Notes: a model not told the origin generated them from the letters alone. A DNA stretch of 50,531 nucleotides from Lachnospiraceae bacterium (GCA_009779895.1 WRBB01000020.1:1-50531), one strand, 5' to 3'; positions 33,733 through 43,281 are shown, counted from the first letter of the stretch. A program made the numbers and translations.

Positions 33733-33793
33733 CAAAGTGGCAAGCTCACATCAATGTCCCTATCTCAATCTTTGAAATAGGGGCACACTTTTT
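33733..33793 (+). terminator. Terminator of mgtE
   Basis: CCCTAT (33758-33763) pairs with ATAGGG (33777-33782), with outer AAAGTG/CACTTT pairing and five Ts. It begins right after the stop codon and reaches the stop of the opposing gene. Confidence 0.65.
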
Positions 33794-34484
33794 ATAATGT
33801 TCGGCTTTCGCCCTCTCGCATCCTTATGATTTTATCCCGCGTGCTTTCACAAGCAATATCTTCTTTTATCTTCTCCAATACAGCATATTTCTTCCAAAAA
33901 TGCATCGGAACGACCCATTTCGTATCCGTTTTTTCCATGAAGTAATTCAAACCCCAAAGATAAGCCTCCCCCAAACGTGGATCCACGGGCAAAAAAGCAA
34001 GGTCAATCTGAGCACCTTGTATCAAGTTAATTTCCTTTTTATAGTTAACACACATCATAGCGTTATATGCTTCACTCTCACCACTCCAATGCCACCAATT
34101 CAAATCACCTGCATGATAAATTGTCTGACCACCAACGGTCACAAGAAAAGCCACACCAAAATCTGTTGAAATCAATGTATGCACTTGGCACATACCAATC
34201 AACTTATTTTCATCTTCTCCAATATGAAAAATATCATCAAATCCTGCTGCAAACTTGTTTTCCACCACAACATCATCCGAAATAATATATTGCAACTTAT
34301 AATACGTTTCGCGCAAGGTAAAAATTGCACTATTGTAATGATCGCCATGGGCATGGCTAACAAATACATAAAGCTCTTTTTCTTTATCCAATGCAGGAAT
34401 CACACCTTTTTCATAATCAAAGAGCAAATAAACTTCTTCCAATTCTACCAAAAAACCACTGTGTCCGATATACGTAATTTTCAT
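33792..34484 (-). CDS. MBL-fold metal-dependent hydrolase
   Basis: About 230 residues of the UlaG-like metallo-beta-lactamase fold: MKITYIGHSGFLVELEE start, metal motif VSHAHGDHYN (HxHxDH), YHAGDLNWWHW with a further metal Asp, and VPMHFWKKY near the C-terminus. The substrate is unknown; relatives act on lactones or phosphodiesters. ATG at 34484 chosen to match the family; ATG at 34487 is equally spaced from AAGGGA. It follows the amidohydrolase gene by 19 bases and is probably in the same operon. Confidence 0.85.
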   Translation of the reverse strand: MKITYIGHSGFLVELEEVYLLFDYEKGVIPALDKEKELYVFVSHAHGDHYNSAIFTLRETYYKLQYIISDDVVVENKFAAGFDDIFHIGEDENKLIGMCQVHTLISTDFGVAFLVTVGGQTIYHAGDLNWWHWSGESEAYNAMMCVNYKKEINLIQGAQIDLAFLPVDPRLGEAYLWGLNYFMEKTDTKWVVPMHFWKKYAVLEKIKEDIACESTRDKIIRMREGESRTL

Positions 34485-34503
34485 CATAACCATTCCCTTA
34501 TTT

Positions 34504-35808
34504 TTATCTTAAAATTCTTTGTGCTATCTGATTGGCTTTTGCATAAATTTTTTCTGCATCTACTCCAACATCAAAGGTTCCATCCCGATAACGAATCTTA
34601 CCTGCTATCATCGTCATTTTAACATTTGATTTACTACCGCTATAAACTACATTTTTTGCAATATTTTGCAACGGTTGCATATTCGGCTGTTGCAAATCCA
34701 GCATAATTAAATCTGCTTTTTTACCAACCGCAAGGCTATCACATACCGGTAAGCCAATCCCATGCGCCCCCGTCACAATGGCCATTTTCAACACTTCCAT
34801 CGCCGGTACGGCCGCCGGATCGCCATGAATACCCTTTTGCAATGCCGTCACCAAATACATCTCCCGAAACATATCCAATCCATTGTTACTAGCCGGTCCA
34901 TCCGTTCCAATGGCAAGGGGAATTTCTTTTTCTATATAGGCTTGAATGGGAGCAATACCACTGGCCAACTTTAGATTTGAGGCTGGATTGGTTATCACAT
35001 ACAATCCACGTTTTTTTATAATATCAAAATCCGCTTCCTCCGGATGCACCCCATGAAACAATCCACCACCATATGCAAAAGCACCTAAACGATCCAAATA
35101 GGCCACCGGGGTCATGCCGGTTCTCTTACGACAATCCGCTACTTCATAAGCTGTTTCTGCGCAATGGGTATACAAAGGGCTTTTATATTTATGTGACAAT
35201 GCAACAATCTCTTTTAACGTTTCCTCCCTTGTTGTATATTCTGCATGAAAGCCCAATTGATAACTTAACATGACATTTTCGTCTTGATTATAACGTAAAA
35301 ATTCCGCTTCCATTTGTTCCAAAGAACCTATATGGTCATTCATATTGCCACAAATCACATTGCGAAATCCTGAATCCAAAAAGGCTTTTGCGCCGGAAGG
35401 CACCTTAAAATACATATCAAAAACCGTGGTCATTCCACTTGTCAAATATTCTAAAATCGCCAAACGCGCCAACCAATAAACATCTTCGTCCGTCAGCTTT
35501 GCTTCCGCAGGAAAAACACAGGTATTTAACCATCTCTGCAATGACATGTCATCTGCATAAGAACGCAAAAAAGTCATCGGAGAATGGGTATGTGCATTTT
35601 TAAAACCCGGCAAAATCAAATTGCCTTTGGCATCTATTTCCTGATCCCAAACAATCTCCTGCTTTCTTTTCTCATCCGCACAAACAGCCGTATCTTCATA
35701 AGAAATCACTTTACAAATGGTATCCGCTTCAATCCAAAGCTCTCCCATGAAAATATCTTCACCGACTACCATCGTTAAAATACGCCCATTGTAAATTCTA
35801 ACTTTCAT
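34504..35808 (-). CDS. Amidohydrolase, MTA/SAH deaminase-like (MtaD type)
   Basis: 434 residues of the metal-dependent amidohydrolase barrel: LPGFKNAHTHSPMTFLRSY (metal His pair), YTHCAETAYEV, GVHPEEADFDI and LAIGTDGPASNNGLDMFREM (catalytic Asp) match the 5'-methylthioadenosine/S-adenosylhomocysteine deaminase group. Predicted to deaminate MTA, SAH or adenosine to the inosine form. The purine nucleoside phosphorylase just upstream could then use the product, which supports a purine-salvage role (inference). Specificity among cytosine-, guanine- and SAH-type deaminases cannot be fixed by sight. Confidence 0.85.
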   Translation of the reverse strand: MKVRIYNGRILTMVVGEDIFMGELWIEADTICKVISYEDTAVCADEKRKQEIVWDQEIDAKGNLILPGFKNAHTHSPMTFLRSYADDMSLQRWLNTCVFPAEAKLTDEDVYWLARLAILEYLTSGMTTVFDMYFKVPSGAKAFLDSGFRNVICGNMNDHIGSLEQMEAEFLRYNQDENVMLSYQLGFHAEYTTREETLKEIVALSHKYKSPLYTHCAETAYEVADCRKRTGMTPVAYLDRLGAFAYGGGLFHGVHPEEADFDIIKKRGLYVITNPASNLKLASGIAPIQAYIEKEIPLAIGTDGPASNNGLDMFREMYLVTALQKGIHGDPAAVPAMEVLKMAIVTGAHGIGLPVCDSLAVGKKADLIMLDLQQPNMQPLQNIAKNVVYSGSKSNVKMTMIAGKIRYRDGTFDVGVDAEKIYAKANQIAQRILR

Positions 35809-35962
35809 CTTTTATCCTTTTATTTTGAAACTCTATCCATATTTTCAAGATACCCCAAGCACCAATCAAAAAAACAATCCCTTTTTTGACCACCGTAGTG
35901 ATTGCTATTATTTTGATTACAATCCGAATCATATTCTTAATCTTTTTCATCATTTCCTTCAT
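35798..35962 (-). CDS. Possible small membrane-associated protein (up to 54 aa)
   Basis: A 54-codon frame fills the gap between punA and the amidohydrolase gene and overlaps the latter's start (its stop TAG lies just inside). The product is basic then hydrophobic (MIRIVIKIIA; GIVFLIGAWGILKIW), suggesting a membrane peptide. Starts at 35962, 35953 or 35950 are possible; AAGGAA precedes 35950 closely. No family recognised. It could be a leader for coupled translation, or chance. Confidence 0.35.
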   Translation of the reverse strand: MKEMMKKIKNMIRIVIKIIAITTVVKKGIVFLIGAWGILKIWIEFQNKRIKDES

Positions 35963-35981
35963 CCGGTTTCGTCTCCAATCC

Positions 35982-36818
35982 CTAGTCCAAACTCGTGTTT
36001 AAATGCTGAATAATACCGCTGATGTATTGCTCAAAGATTTTCCCGCGCTTGTTTGCCATCTCTTGCACATCACTGTGACATAATTCTTCATCTGAAAGCC
36101 CGGCCGCCGCATTGGAAATACAAGAAATGCCACACACACGCACCTTTGCATGGCGTGCCACCATAGCCTCACAAGTGGTACTCATACCTACCGCATCCGC
36201 GCCCAAAGCCGCAAACATACGAATTTCCACAGGGGTTTCATAATTCGGTCCGGATGCTTGTACATAAACGCCTTCTTGCACTTCAATACCCGCTTCTTTG
36301 GCTGTCGCTTTTAATACTTCTCGCAAGCTTGGATCGTATACATGACTCATATCAGGGAAACGATCTCCCAATTCATCCAAGTTTCTACCAATCAAAGGAG
36401 AAGGTACAAAACTGGAAATATGATCTTTGATAATCATAAAATCCCCTACTCTAAAGTTCGGATTGATACCGCCTGCCGCATTGGTTAACAATAACACCTG
36501 AATCTGCAATAAAGCCATCAAACGAATCGGCAGTACCACTTCTTCCATGGAGTAACCCTCATAATAATGCACACGGCCTTTCATCAAAACCACAGGCGTA
36601 CCACTCACATAACCAAATAAAAAACGCCCATCGTGTCCCTCAACCGTTGAAACAGGAAAGCCCGGTATTTCATCATAAGAAATCTCTTGTACCACTTCCA
36701 TTTGCTTGGCATAGTTTCCCAATCCGGAACCCAATACAACGCCTATTTTGGGTTGAAAATCTGTTTGAGAACGAACATATTCATAAGCCTTTATTACTCT
36801 TTCATAACCTGTACTCAT
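35982..36818 (-). CDS. punA: Purine-nucleoside phosphorylase
   Basis: Splits inosine, guanosine and deoxy forms with phosphate to base and ribose-1-phosphate. 278 residues of the trimeric class: GVVLGSGLGNYAKQM (phosphate loop), GRVHYYEGYSMEEVVLPIRL, LTNAAGGINPNFRVGDFMII and GADAVGMSTTCEAMVARHAK. All substrate-contact motifs are intact. ATG at 36818 follows GGAGGTT. Upstream of the amidohydrolase and metal hydrolase genes on the same strand. Confidence 0.95.
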   Translation of the reverse strand: MSTGYERVIKAYEYVRSQTDFQPKIGVVLGSGLGNYAKQMEVVQEISYDEIPGFPVSTVEGHDGRFLFGYVSGTPVVLMKGRVHYYEGYSMEEVVLPIRLMALLQIQVLLLTNAAGGINPNFRVGDFMIIKDHISSFVPSPLIGRNLDELGDRFPDMSHVYDPSLREVLKATAKEAGIEVQEGVYVQASGPNYETPVEIRMFAALGADAVGMSTTCEAMVARHAKVRVCGISCISNAAAGLSDEELCHSDVQEMANKRGKIFEQYISGIIQHLNTSLD

Positions 36819-36868
36819 TAGAACCTCCTACGTTATTCTACGAATTTTATTTTGCAACAACCATCCAT

Positions 36869-37894
36869 TTAGTTTTTGTTTTCTTCCGGCCACTTCACCG
36901 ACACATACTCACTGCGGGATTCCCGCTCCATCAACTCTTTCACAGCTTCATTGGGACTTTTGTTATGAAATAACACCCCATTGATTTCATCAATGATAGG
37001 CATAGACTCTCCATATTTTACTGCCAATTTTGCCGCTGCCTTAGCCGAATACACGCCTTCCACTACCATGTTCACTTCTTCCATCGCTTCCTGGGCTGTT
37101 TTCCCTTGCCCAATCAAAACACCCGCACGGCGATTGCGGCTATGCACACTGGCACAAGTAACAATCAAATCACCGATACCGGAAAGACCGGAAAATGTTT
37201 CTAACTTACCACCCATTTTCATACCCAAACGAGCTATCTCTGTAATCCCACGTGTAATCAAAGCGGCTTTGGTATTGTCCCCATAACCCAAACCATCCGC
37301 AATCCCCGCCGCCAAAGCAATGACATTTTTCAATGAACCACCCACTTCAATGCCGATTATATCAGGACTGGTATATACTCGAAAGGCTTTGCTTTTAAAT
37401 ACATCCTGCAAATATTCAGCCGTTTTTTTTGTCCGTGCCCCAATGACACAAGAAGTTGGAAGCCCTCTTCCCACTTCCTCCGCATGGCTTGGCCCTGACA
37501 AAACAGCCACATCCGCCTGAGGTATTTCCTCTTCAATCTGTTGGGATAATGTCATCAGAGTCTCTTCCTCAAACCCCTTTGCCACATCCACAATCATCTG
37601 CCCCTCCTGCACAAAATCTTTCATCAATCTTGCTGTTGCCCTTACATAAGGTGAGGGTACAGCCAATACCAAAACATCTTTTCCTTTCACTGCCTGTTCC
37701 ATATCACCGGTAATCTCAATTTCCTTTGCGATGTATACCCCCGGTAATTTAAACGTCTGCTCACGGATCTTTGACATAACCCTGACTTCTTCTGCGTCAA
37801 TGGACCAAATACTCACTTGATGCCCATTGCTGTGTAGCAAAACAGAAAGGGCAGTTCCCCAACTACCGGCACCAATCACTCCTATTTTTGTCAT
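36869..37894 (-). CDS. gpsA: Glycerol-3-phosphate dehydrogenase [NAD(P)+]
   Basis: Reduces dihydroxyacetone phosphate to sn-glycerol-3-phosphate for phospholipid synthesis. 341 residues; Rossmann motif IGAGSWGTALSVLL, catalytic Lys region GGSLKNVIALAAGIADGLG, and LSGIGDLIVTCASVHSRNRR are present. Its product feeds PlsY, encoded immediately upstream in the same operon, and PgsA elsewhere in the window. Confidence 0.97.
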   Translation of the reverse strand: MTKIGVIGAGSWGTALSVLLHSNGHQVSIWSIDAEEVRVMSKIREQTFKLPGVYIAKEIEITGDMEQAVKGKDVLVLAVPSPYVRATARLMKDFVQEGQMIVDVAKGFEEETLMTLSQQIEEEIPQADVAVLSGPSHAEEVGRGLPTSCVIGARTKKTAEYLQDVFKSKAFRVYTSPDIIGIEVGGSLKNVIALAAGIADGLGYGDNTKAALITRGITEIARLGMKMGGKLETFSGLSGIGDLIVTCASVHSRNRRAGVLIGQGKTAQEAMEEVNMVVEGVYSAKAAAKLAVKYGESMPIIDEINGVLFHNKSPNEAVKELMERESRSEYVSVKWPEENKN

Positions 37895-37921
37895 CGCAAA
37901 CTCTCCTTTTTCGAAACCCCT

Positions 37922-38593
37922 TTAATCTCCCACACGAATCGGTTTCATTTTATTCTTTTTTTCACCGAAACGATTCTCCGTTCCACTTAATAAACGTTTG
38001 ATATTTTCCCAATGCTTATACCATGCCAAAAGTACCAAAACAAACACCACTGCATATAATTCAATCAGATTCCACTCTCCCAAACCGATGTCACCCATTT
38101 GTCCATAAAAAATAATCAAACCCAAAAATAATACCGCAATTTGCAAAGAGCCCAAAGAAACATATCTGGTTAATACTACTGTCGAAACAAACACCACCAA
38201 AGGAATCAAAGTAAGCATCGGATTTGTAAACACGGAAGTAATGATAATCAATGCACCCATCACCGCAATACCCTTTCCACCTTTAAACTTCATATAAAAA
38301 GGAAAGTTATGTCCCAATGTCACACCCAAACCTGTGTAAATTGCCAATAACTGAACCAACGCATTTTCTTGAAATATAAAACGCACCAAAAGTACAGCCC
38401 CGATGCATTTTAGCATATCAATCAGAAATGTGACCAAACCTATCTTCCAGCCCAAAACTCGAAGTGCATTGGTAGTACCGGCATTGCCACTGCCTTGCTC
38501 GCGAATATCAATCTTGTAAATCTTACCCATCAAGTAACCTGTTTGAATCAAACCGAATGCATATCCAATCAACAAACAAATCATTCTTTCCAT
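37922..38593 (-). CDS. plsY: Acyl-phosphate:glycerol-3-phosphate acyltransferase
   Basis: Membrane enzyme that acylates glycerol-3-phosphate from acyl-phosphate, first step of membrane lipid synthesis in Bacillota. 223 residues with about five membrane helices; the three active-site loops are GSGNAGTTNALRVLG, GHNFPFYMKFKGGKG and the later EWNLIELYA region. Lies between der (six bases) and gpsA (27 bases), a standard Clostridia cluster. Confidence 0.96.
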   Translation of the reverse strand: MERMICLLIGYAFGLIQTGYLMGKIYKIDIREQGSGNAGTTNALRVLGWKIGLVTFLIDMLKCIGAVLLVRFIFQENALVQLLAIYTGLGVTLGHNFPFYMKFKGGKGIAVMGALIIITSVFTNPMLTLIPLVVFVSTVVLTRYVSLGSLQIAVLFLGLIIFYGQMGDIGLGEWNLIELYAVVFVLVLLAWYKHWENIKRLLSGTENRFGEKKNKMKPIRVGD

Positions 38594-38599
38594 AAGTCT

Positions 38600-39922
38600 T
38601 TACTTTTCCTTTCTCTCCCGAATAAAGAATTTTAACGATGTTCCTCTAAAGCCAAATGCTTCTCGGATTTTATTTTCCAAATACCGTGTATATGAAAAAT
38701 GCATCAACTCCGTGTCATTCACAAAGATTACAAACGTCGGCGGTTTCACTGCCACTTGTGTGATATAAAACAATTTCAATCGTTTTCCCTTGTCAGACGG
38801 AGGTTGTTGCAGTGCCGTAGCCTCTGTCATAATTTCATTCAAAACACCTGTGGCAACACGCAATGTTTGATTTTCAATCACCACATCAATCATATCAAAT
38901 AGTTTGGGTAGACGTTGCCCTGTTTTTGCCGATACATACATAATCTCGGCATAAGATAAATAAGATAAAATCATCCTTATCTTATGCTCATATTCTTTGG
39001 TGGTTTTGTTATTTTTTTCAATTGCATCCCACTTATTTACAACAATAATAATACCTTTGCCCCGCTCATGGGCTATTCCGGCGATTTTTGCGTCCTGCTC
39101 CGTAATACCCTCCACTGCATCAATCACCATCAAAACCACATCCGCACGTTCCACCGCTGCGACTGCACGGATAATGCTATAGCGTTCTAACTCTTCCTTA
39201 ATTTTACTCTTACGGCGTAACCCGGCCGTATCAATAAAAATATATTCTTTGCCACCGTGCATCACTTCTGTATCAATGGCATCTCTTGTGGTACCCGCCA
39301 CCTCGGAAACAATCACACGCTCTTCTCCCAATAATTTGTTGATAATGGAAGATTTTCCCACATTTGGTTTGCCGACAATGGCAACACGTGGCCTATCATC
39401 ATCTGACATCTCCTCTGTTTTTGCCGGAAAAAATTCTGTCACCTTATCCAACATATCACCAATGCCCAAACGAGAGGCCGCAGAAACAGGAACCGGCTCA
39501 CCAATCCCTAAATTATAAAACTCATATACATCTGTCATAAATTTATCAAAACTATCTACTTTGTTGACCACCAAAACAACCGGCTTACCCGAACGTCTCA
39601 GCATATCCGCTACCTTTGAATCCGAATCAACCAATCCTTGCCGTACATCGGTCAAAAATAAAATCACATCCGCTGTATCAATGGCAATCTGCGCCTGTTC
39701 CCGCATTCGGCTTAAAATCAGGTCCTTGCTTTCAGGTTCAATCCCACCTGTGTCAATCATAGTAAATTCTTTGTCCAACCAAGATACATCGGCATAAATT
39801 CTATCTCTGGTAACCCCCGGTGTGTCTTCTACAATGGAAATCCGTGCACCGGCCAAAGCATTAAACAATGTTGACTTTCCTACATTGGGACGACCAACAA
39901 TTGCAACTACTGGTTTGCTCAT
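38600..39922 (-). CDS. der: Ribosome-associated GTPase Der (EngA)
   Basis: Double GTPase needed for 50S assembly. 440 residues: first G domain with GRPNVGKSTLFN, DTPGVT, DTGG and NKVD; second with GKPNVGKSSIIN, DTAGLRRKS and NKWD; C-terminal KH-like domain (QVAVKPPTFVIFVNDTELMH). All motifs normal. Upstream of plsY-gpsA. Confidence 0.97.
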   Translation of the reverse strand: MSKPVVAIVGRPNVGKSTLFNALAGARISIVEDTPGVTRDRIYADVSWLDKEFTMIDTGGIEPESKDLILSRMREQAQIAIDTADVILFLTDVRQGLVDSDSKVADMLRRSGKPVVLVVNKVDSFDKFMTDVYEFYNLGIGEPVPVSAASRLGIGDMLDKVTEFFPAKTEEMSDDDRPRVAIVGKPNVGKSSIINKLLGEERVIVSEVAGTTRDAIDTEVMHGGKEYIFIDTAGLRRKSKIKEELERYSIIRAVAAVERADVVLMVIDAVEGITEQDAKIAGIAHERGKGIIIVVNKWDAIEKNNKTTKEYEHKIRMILSYLSYAEIMYVSAKTGQRLPKLFDMIDVVIENQTLRVATGVLNEIMTEATALQQPPSDKGKRLKLFYITQVAVKPPTFVIFVNDTELMHFSYTRYLENKIREAFGFRGTSLKFFIRERKEK

Positions 39923-40068
39923 TTTATTTCTATCCTTCCAAACGATTCAAATACATCTATAACTACAACATAATAGCAAAAATAAAGACATAAGTCAAAG
40001 TCGCCACCCTCTGCCGATGGCCTTAAAAACTGCTTTTATATCTCCATCCCAAACAATGGTTTTATCCC

Positions 40069-41385
40069 TCATGTTTCCACTCCAACCACCGCGTTTACAA
40101 AACTCGTTCCATCCGATGCTACCACCTCCACCTTAATCTGCAATCGTTTTGACAATTCATCCATGCTCATATCATCTAAAAATATAGGTTCATCCTTTTT
40201 TAACATATTTTCAGAAATCAATAACTTGTCACCCAAATCCTGACCAACCAATTGTTTATAAATATCCCCGCCTGTTACCAAGCCGGACACCGTAATGGTT
40301 TCACCAAAAAAATCATTGCGAATCGGAAATATCTTCACTTGCAGATTTGGATATTTTTCTTGTATATTTTGAATCAAACGACGGATATAAGGCTCCGCTA
40401 GTTTACCTGTTGCCATTGATAATTTATGATGTCTTTCATCACCTGATCGCTGTTTTAATTCTGCTTTTATCTCATCTATCAACAGCCGCAACATCCCCAC
40501 ACCATTTTCCAACTGCGGATAACCATCATAAGAGACTTCCTGCGGCAATGCACAATCAGACAAAATGTACCATTCATCACTTCCATGGATAAAGTGAATA
40601 CCAAAATCCTGAAAAATACGTGTCTGCCATGTATGAATAATCTGCAAAACTTCTGCCGCATCTTCTGCCGTAAACAACTCCAGATCATACAATCCTTCCC
40701 GATATTTTGTAATGCCTACAGGAACAACTGACACACTTCGCAAAAACGGCAAATACTTTGTCAAATCAGCAATACTACGCTCCAGTTCCTGCCCATCATT
40801 AACCCCCTTACATAACACAATCTGCCCATTCATCAAAATACCTGCTTGATAAAGCAAATCCACTTTCTGCAAAGCCTTTCCTGCAAAGCGATTGCCTAAC
40901 ATTTTGCAGCGCAAATCCGGATTAGTGCTATGAAAGGAAATATTAATCGGCTCCATATGAAAATGAATGATCCGCTCAATATCCTGCTTAGACATATTCG
41001 TCAAAGTAATGTAATTGCCTTGCAAAAAAGACAAACGGGAGTCATCATCTTTAAAATACAAAGTTTCCCGCATACCCGTTGGCATCTGATCAATGAAACA
41101 AAAAATACATTGATTACAACAAGAACGATACCGATCCATCAAACTTTCTTGGAAAACAATACCCAATTCCTCGTCTTCACCCTTTTCTATATCCAACTCC
41201 CACTGCTCCCCGTCGGGCTTTTCAATCAATAACACAATCGCTTCGTTTTCCACCTGAAAATAATAATCAAATACATCTGTAATTTCATGTGCATTGACCG
41301 TTAATAACAAATCACCCGGTTCAATGCCTAGCTCTGCGGCAATCGAATCCGGAATAATTTGCTGGATTTTATGTTTGTGACTCAT
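40069..41385 (-). CDS. DUF512/PDZ radical SAM-like protein
   Basis: 438 residues: N-terminal PDZ-like segment (IPDSIAAELGIEPGDLLLTV), cysteine cluster SCCNQCIFCFIDQMPTGMRE giving a CxxxCxxC-type iron-sulfur site, a radical SAM-like barrel, and a C-terminal DUF512 domain (FFGETITVSGLVTGGDIYKQ, FLDDMSMDEL). The family is conserved upstream of der in Clostridia; its reaction is not established. About 145 bases separate it from der, with no clear feature there. Confidence 0.88.
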   Translation of the reverse strand: MSHKHKIQQIIPDSIAAELGIEPGDLLLTVNAHEITDVFDYYFQVENEAIVLLIEKPDGEQWELDIEKGEDEELGIVFQESLMDRYRSCCNQCIFCFIDQMPTGMRETLYFKDDDSRLSFLQGNYITLTNMSKQDIERIIHFHMEPINISFHSTNPDLRCKMLGNRFAGKALQKVDLLYQAGILMNGQIVLCKGVNDGQELERSIADLTKYLPFLRSVSVVPVGITKYREGLYDLELFTAEDAAEVLQIIHTWQTRIFQDFGIHFIHGSDEWYILSDCALPQEVSYDGYPQLENGVGMLRLLIDEIKAELKQRSGDERHHKLSMATGKLAEPYIRRLIQNIQEKYPNLQVKIFPIRNDFFGETITVSGLVTGGDIYKQLVGQDLGDKLLISENMLKKDEPIFLDDMSMDELSKRLQIKVEVVASDGTSFVNAVVGVET

Positions 41386-41461
41386 TTTTTTTATCCTCTA
41401 TTTGTAACATATAATCTCTAAAATTGTACCATTTTACTGAAAATAAGTCCATAGAAGTAAC

Positions 41462-41490
41462 TTGCTTTCATGTGTTTTTGCATATATAAT
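41462..41490 (+). promoter_or_regulatory. Promoter of prs
   Basis: -35 TTGCTT (41462-41467), 17-base spacer, consensus -10 TATAAT (41485-41490), 45 bases before the ATG. Confidence 0.65.
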
Positions 41491-41534
41491 TATCTATATC
41501 ATATATTAAAAATCCGAATTACAAGGAGAACAAC

Positions 41535-42719
41535 ATGTCAACCATTGAACAACTGGAAAAAATACTTCCCTATGCCCCTTTGAAAATCGTATCCATGGAT
41601 AGTTGCTTGGAGCTTGGCAGACGTGTCAATAACTACATCGTATCTTTCCGGGAAAATACCGTGAGCGAAGTAAAAGAATCACCTTTATATGTCAATTATC
41701 GTGTGCAAAATTATTTGGTTGATTATGCCTGTCCCAGATTTGGTACCGGTGAAGCAAAGGGACATATCAAAGAAAGTGTACGAGGAACCGATTTATTTAT
41801 CATAACCGATGTGGGCAATTATAGTTTAACCTATACCATGTTTGGTCGCCAAAATCGTATGTCACCGGATGATCATTATCAGGACTTAAAACGAATCATT
41901 TCTGCCGCTACAGGCAAAGCCAAGCGAATCAATGTTGTTATGCCATTTCTATATGAAAGTCGTCAACACAAACGTACCAAACGTGAATCTTTAGATTGTG
42001 CCATCGCTTTACGAGAACTAATTGATATGGGCGTCAACAACATCATTACTTTTGATGCTCATGATCCAAGGGTACAAAATTCCATCCCTCTAAATGGCTT
42101 TGACAGCTTTAACCCCTCTTATCAATTTATAAAAGCTCTACTTCGCAATGTACCCGACTTAAATGTGGACAAAAACCATCTGATGATTATTAGCCCTGAT
42201 GAGGGCGCCATGCATCGTGCTGTTTATTTTTCAAATGTAATGAGTGTTGAAATGGGCATGTTCTACAAACGAAGAGATTATTCTACCATCATCAACGGCA
42301 AAAATCCGATTGTCGCCCATGAGTTTTTAGGTGATTCCCTGACCAACAAAGATGTGATTATCGTTGATGATATGATTTCCTCCGGAGATAGTATGTTGGA
42401 AGCTGCGAAGATGTTAAAAGAACGTGGTGCAAAACGTGTCTTTGTATGTACCACCTTTGGCTTATTCACTAGTGGATTGGATGCTTTTGATGACTATTAC
42501 AACAAAGGCTATTTGGATAAATTGATTACAACAAACTTGACCTATGTGCCGCCTGCCATTCATGACAAACCTTACTACATACAAGCCGATATGAGTAAGT
42601 TTTTGGCACTGATTGTGGATTCTATCAATCACGATGTAACCATTGGAAAGGTGCTCAATCCAACTGCGAAGATACGTGCTTTGTTGGAGAAGCATAGGGA
42701 ACAATTTCTTAATCTATAA
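41535..42719 (+). CDS. prs: Ribose-phosphate pyrophosphokinase
   Basis: Makes PRPP from ribose-5-phosphate and ATP for nucleotide, histidine and tryptophan synthesis. 394 residues, longer than the usual 310-320, with an N-terminal extension and internal insert typical of a Clostridia subgroup. The PRPP-binding loop VIIVDDMISSGDSML is intact, as are NVVMPFLYESRQHKR and ITFDAHDP in the ATP and metal sites. ATG follows AAGGAG. Confidence 0.93.
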   Translation: MSTIEQLEKILPYAPLKIVSMDSCLELGRRVNNYIVSFRENTVSEVKESPLYVNYRVQNYLVDYACPRFGTGEAKGHIKESVRGTDLFIITDVGNYSLTYTMFGRQNRMSPDDHYQDLKRIISAATGKAKRINVVMPFLYESRQHKRTKRESLDCAIALRELIDMGVNNIITFDAHDPRVQNSIPLNGFDSFNPSYQFIKALLRNVPDLNVDKNHLMIISPDEGAMHRAVYFSNVMSVEMGMFYKRRDYSTIINGKNPIVAHEFLGDSLTNKDVIIVDDMISSGDSMLEAAKMLKERGAKRVFVCTTFGLFTSGLDAFDDYYNKGYLDKLITTNLTYVPPAIHDKPYYIQADMSKFLALIVDSINHDVTIGKVLNPTAKIRALLEKHREQFLNL

Positions 42720-42723
42720 CAAT

Positions 42724-42760
42724 AAAGACCATCGGAAAACACAATCTCCCGATGGTCTTT
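42724..42760. terminator. Terminator between convergent prs and rpsO
   Basis: AAAGACCATCGG pairs with CCGATGGTCTTT (12 bases) around a 13-base loop. T-richness is modest on both sides; position between two convergent genes suggests use by both. Confidence 0.65.
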
Positions 42761-42822
42761 ATACATATTAAAATCACTGTCCTTTTATAATCTAACAGAC
42801 CTATAACCACACTCGATTATAA

Positions 42823-43089
42823 CTATTTTCTTAAGCCTAATCTTTCAATCAACGTACGGTATCTTTCAATATCCGCTTTCTTCAAATAAGCTAATAAACC
42901 ACGTCTTTGACCTACCATCTTCAGCAGACCTCTTCTAGAATGATGGTCTTTGGGATTCACCTTAAAATGCTCTGTCAACTCATTGATCCGCGCAGTCAAA
43001 ATTGCGATTTGTACTTCCGGAGAACCTGTATCTCCCTCTGTTCTACCATACTCGGCAATAATAGCTTGTTTTTTGTCTTTTGTAATCAT
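42823..43089 (-). CDS. rpsO: 30S ribosomal protein S15
   Basis: 88 residues, the standard length. [40 protein letters not shown] and [20 protein letters not shown] are diagnostic. S15 binds 16S rRNA helices 20-22 early in 30S assembly. ATG at 43089 follows AGGAGAG. Usually pnp follows rpsO; here the convergent prs gene does instead. Confidence 0.98.
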   Translation of the reverse strand: MITKDKKQAIIAEYGRTEGDTGSPEVQIAILTARINELTEHFKVNPKDHHSRRGLLKMVGQRRGLLAYLKKADIERYRTLIERLGLRK

Positions 43090-43110
43090 TGTTCTCTCCT
43101 TTTTTTAATC

Positions 43111-43160
43111 CACCAAATATCAAGTGAGGGCTGGAGTGTCCAATCACCTAACATTGGTAT
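43111..43160 (-). promoter_or_regulatory. Structured rpsO leader, candidate S15 autoregulation site
   Basis: On the minus strand ACCAATGTTAGGTGA can pair with TCACTTGATATTTGGT, with an inner TTGG/CCAG pair; the fold lies between the promoter and the ribosome site. S15 represses its own translation in several bacteria via unrelated leader folds. Assignment is by position and foldability only. Confidence 0.4.
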
Positions 43161-43175
43161 TTTTATTGCTTAACC

Positions 43176-43204
43176 ATAATAAACCATTTTATAATAAGTG
43201 TCAA
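43176..43204 (-). promoter_or_regulatory. Promoter of rpsO
   Basis: Minus strand: -35 TTGACA (43199-43204), 17-base spacer, -10 TATTAT (43176-43181). Near-consensus, as expected for a ribosomal protein gene. Confidence 0.7.
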
Positions 43205-43281
43205 TGTCGATTTTCATTACACTCTTTCCTTAACCATAAATAAGTGGTAAAATATACCTAGTTTTTTAGAAAGCGAGGAAC

